From Lachnospiraceae bacterium oral taxon 500 (GTDB lineage: Bacteria > Bacillota > Clostridia > Lachnospirales > Vallitaleaceae): a stretch of DNA of 64,000 nucleotides. Location: assembly GCA_002999035.1 (NCBI GenBank), contig CP027241.1, positions 1,987,001 to 2,051,000 of the forward strand, in the 5' to 3' direction. The position numbers and the translations under genes were made by a program. Every line of letters starts with the position of its first letter. Within the stretch, counting starts at the first letter, position 1. Below the pieces are notes generated by a model. That model saw nothing but the letters and a program-made list of their open reading frames with translations. It was not told the origin of the DNA and ran no database searches. Of this stretch, positions 61,996-64,000 are shown piece after piece.

Positions 61996-62030
61996 GAAAT
62001 CCCTCAGAGTTCGTGGCTCTGAGGGATTTC
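61996..62030. terminator. Perfect 14-bp hairpin between sense and antisense units
   Basis: GAAATCCCTCAGAG pairs exactly with CTCTGAGGGATTTC around TTCGTGG. T-tracts on both sides are weak, but the position after the small peptide and downstream of the antisense promoter suits a shared terminator. Confidence 0.65.
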
Positions 62031-62066
62031 TATTGTTTGGAAATCGTTTCTTTCTTGGTTGCTTTT

Positions 62067-62095
62067 ATTATATCATAGGTGCCTATTGGAAGCAA
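62067..62095 (-). promoter_or_regulatory. Antisense promoter facing the small peptide
   Basis: On the minus strand TTGCTT and TATAAT are separated by 17 bp, preceded by TATGA. There is no minus-strand ORF of note downstream, so it probably makes a short RNA that starts near 62060 and runs through the hairpin at 62030-61996. Confidence 0.65.
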
Positions 62096-62131
62096 GGGGA
62101 ATTTCGATAATTTTTTATCGGGAAATTTGGT

Positions 62132-62159
62132 TTGCAGGCTGAGGGAAATATGCTACTAT
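62132..62159 (+). promoter_or_regulatory. Possible promoter of the ribonucleotide reductase gene
   Basis: TTGCAG and TACTAT are separated by 16 bp. A small palindrome CGATAATTTTTTATCG lies just upstream (62105-62120). I see no clear NrdR box. Confidence 0.45.
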
Positions 62160-62218
62160 AAATTTAAGTTTCCAGAAAAAGAGAATGAAATTTTAGGTCA
62201 GGAGATAGCAAGGAAGAA

Positions 62219-64000
62219 ATGGAAAAAATAAAGAAAATCAAAAAAAGAGACGGCAGTGTGGTTGATTTTGAGGCAAAAAAAATCGAAACTGCCATGGATA
62301 AAGCATTTCATTCGGTGGGCGAGTCCGTTTCTGCGGAAGAGTTGACCGCTTTGACGGACGCGGTGACGGAATTGATCTGGCAGCGCTTTGGAACAGAAGG
62401 AGTTCCCGGTGTGGAAGAAGTGCAGGATTTGGTTGAGTTGACGCTGATTGACCGCAAATATTATTCGGCAGTCAAGGCATTTATTTTGTACCGGTCAGCT
62501 CACAATGACAAACGTCGAAAAATAGACGGATTTAAAGCATATATTCAGGATCCGGATACGCTGGCACTGATTAAGGGGATTGCCAAGGAGTTCAGCGCTG
62601 AAGAATATGATTTGAAATATTTGCTGGCCAAGTTGGAGAGTTTTGCTAAAAAGGAGATGACGGAAGAGGATTATTTGAAAGCACTGATTCGGGGAGCGGC
62701 GGAACTGACAGCCAAAGAAGCGCCGGATTGGGAGTTTATTGCCGGCCGTTTTCTGCGCCTTGGCCTGCAAAATGAAATTGATCAGGAAAATGCCCGGCAC
62801 GGAGTGTTCAGCTTGCCGGAAAAAATCAAAAAATGGGAACAAATGGGACTATACGGCGCTTATATCAGGAAGAATTACAGCAATGATGAAATCAGCCAGC
62901 TGGAAAGCTATCTGGTACCGGAAAGAGATGCCTTATTTACCTATTCGGCACTGGATCTACTGATGAAGCGCTATTTGATCAAAGATACTGACGGCCGTAT
63001 TCTGGAAACTCCGCAGGAGATGTTTATGGGCATTGCCATGCACCTGGCGCTGCCGGAGGGCGAAAATCGGGTTAAGTGGGCGAAAAAGATTTACGATATT
63101 TTAAGTAAATTGCAGGTAACGATGGCAACGCCGACTTTATCCAATGCCCGCAAGCCTTTTCATCAGCTTTCGTCCTGCTTTATCGACACGGTGCCGGATT
63201 CGCTGGAAGGCATTTACCGGTCGCTGGATAATTTTGCTCAGGTCAGCAAACATGGCGGCGGCATGGGGATGTATTACGGCAAGGTCAGAGCGGCGGGCTC
63301 GGATATCCGCGGCTTTAAGGGCGTGGCCGGCGGTGTTATTCGCTGGGTGCGGCTGGCTAACGATACTGCGGTGGCGGTTGACCAGCTGGGCGTACGCCAG
63401 GGCAGCGTGGCGGTTTATTTGGATGTCTGGCATAAGGACGTACCGGAGTTTTTGCAGCTGCGGACGAACAACGGTGACGACCGGATGAAGGCGCATGATG
63501 TTTTTCCGGGAATTTGCTATCCCGACCTGTTTTGGCGGCTGGCCAAGGAAAATATTGATGCCGTATGGTATATGATGTGTCCGCATGAGATTAAAACAGA
63601 AATGGGCTATGCCTTGGAGGATTTTTACGGCCAGCAGTGGGAGGAAAAATATTGGGAATGTGTTAAAAACCCCCGAATTTCCAAGCGAACGATGGCGGTT
63701 AAGGAGATGGTCAGACTGATTATTCGGAGTGTGATTGAAACGGGAACGCCGTTTGCTTTTAACCGCGATACGGTCAATCGCTTAAACCCGAATAAGCATC
63801 AGGGTATGGTTTATTCCTCGAACTTGTGTACGGAAATTATGCAGAATATGAAAGAGATTCGTTCGCTGGAGACGGAGATTGTAACGGATGGCGGGGAAAG
63901 CATCGTGCAGACGAAAACAGCGGCCGGGGATTTTGTGGTTTGTAATCTGGCTTCTCTGGTGCTGGGCAATCTCAATTTGGATTCGGCGCAGGAACTGGAG
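62219..64000 (+). CDS. Ribonucleoside-diphosphate reductase, large subunit (partial, runs off window)
   Basis: It reduces ribonucleoside diphosphates to deoxy forms with a radical-generating small subunit. The 594 codons seen start with an ATP-cone (KKIKKRDGSVVDFEAKKIET, ~5-24), then the N-terminal domain and part of the ten-stranded barrel. The redox cysteine lies in LSSCFIDTV near residue 320, and SKHGGGMGMYYGKVRAAGSD and SNLCTEIM (radical cysteine) follow. The layout fits class I NrdA rather than anaerobic NrdD. The small subunit and the C-terminal cysteines lie beyond the window. AAGGAAG precedes ATG closely. Confidence 0.93.
   Translation, partial: MEKIKKIKKRDGSVVDFEAKKIETAMDKAFHSVGESVSAEELTALTDAVTELIWQRFGTEGVPGVEEVQDLVELTLIDRKYYSAVKAFILYRSAHNDKRRKIDGFKAYIQDPDTLALIKGIAKEFSAEEYDLKYLLAKLESFAKKEMTEEDYLKALIRGAAELTAKEAPDWEFIAGRFLRLGLQNEIDQENARHGVFSLPEKIKKWEQMGLYGAYIRKNYSNDEISQLESYLVPERDALFTYSALDLLMKRYLIKDTDGRILETPQEMFMGIAMHLALPEGENRVKWAKKIYDILSKLQVTMATPTLSNARKPFHQLSSCFIDTVPDSLEGIYRSLDNFAQVSKHGGGMGMYYGKVRAAGSDIRGFKGVAGGVIRWVRLANDTAVAVDQLGVRQGSVAVYLDVWHKDVPEFLQLRTNNGDDRMKAHDVFPGICYPDLFWRLAKENIDAVWYMMCPHEIKTEMGYALEDFYGQQWEEKYWECVKNPRISKRTMAVKEMVRLIIRSVIETGTPFAFNRDTVNRLNPNKHQGMVYSSNLCTEIMQNMKEIRSLETEIVTDGGESIVQTKTAAGDFVVCNLASLVLGNLNLDSAQELE

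Overview
The window comes from a flagellated, strictly anaerobic Gram-positive bacterium of the class Clostridia, most likely Lachnospiraceae-like. The evidence is a one-piece pyruvate:ferredoxin oxidoreductase, meso-diaminopimelate dehydrogenase, a lipoteichoic-acid-synthase-like enzyme, a T-box leader on trpS, strong Shine-Dalgarno sites with some GTG/TTG starts, and a flagellin gene behind a sigma-28-type promoter. Base composition is moderate. Coding is dense and almost all on the plus strand; only pepF and one secreted protein of unknown function are on the minus strand. I saw no rRNA, tRNA, CRISPR array, prophage or complete insertion sequence.

Layout. 0-3.1 kb: three overlapping mevalonate-pathway genes (mvk, mvaD, mvaK2). 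3.4-8.9 kb: convergent pepF, a cupin, a large cell-wall amidase, and an unknown 197-aa protein behind a sigma-28-type promoter. 9.1-15.5 kb: a housekeeping block of dgt-like, dnaG, rpoD, trmK and a nucleoside kinase. 15.6-21.3 kb: a small membrane protein, a DUF368 polyprenyl-phosphate transporter, exonuclease III, a glycolipid-type glycosyltransferase, shikimate kinase and asnB. 21.4-26.4 kb: two paralogous chemoreceptors around rpmE (L31 type B); upstream of the first receptor lies a decayed copy of the rpmE promoter and leader. 26.5-32.0 kb: a frameshifted nitroreductase, then a motility group (large FliK/DUF6240-like protein, flagellin, FliS-like chaperone). 32.4-38.4 kb: a sugar nucleotidyltransferase and kinase pair, a small flavodoxin, ddh and an LtaS-like enzyme. 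38.4-46.0 kb: T-box-trpS, recO, a polar amino-acid ABC transporter, rplS, rbgA and a DUF2161 nuclease-like protein. 46.1-54.7 kb: a 1584-aa pseudokinase/ATPase/TPR/GAF/GGDEF signalling protein and nifJ. 54.9-59.7 kb: a RelB-YafQ toxin-antitoxin pair, a metallophosphoesterase, and an ECF sigma factor overlapping an RsgI-like membrane protein with four tandem 141-residue PepSY-type repeats. 60-64 kb: the secreted minus-strand protein, a possible type I toxin/antisense locus, and the start of a ribonucleotide reductase large subunit that runs off the window.

Two themes stand out. First, sigma-28-type promoters (TAAA-N15/16-NCCGATNN) precede the flagellin, the FliK-like gene and the unassigned 197-aa protein, which places that protein in the motility regulon by inference. 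Second, intergenic spaces hold several families of small structured repeats: an element ending in TTTGCATACAGTTCAG, a ~97-bp element ending in GGGCTGTTGCA, a 118-bp element with a 7-bp flanking direct repeat and two hairpins that show compensatory changes, and a 3.4-copy 69-bp tandem array. All assignments were made by reading the sequence and recalling families; no database search was run.
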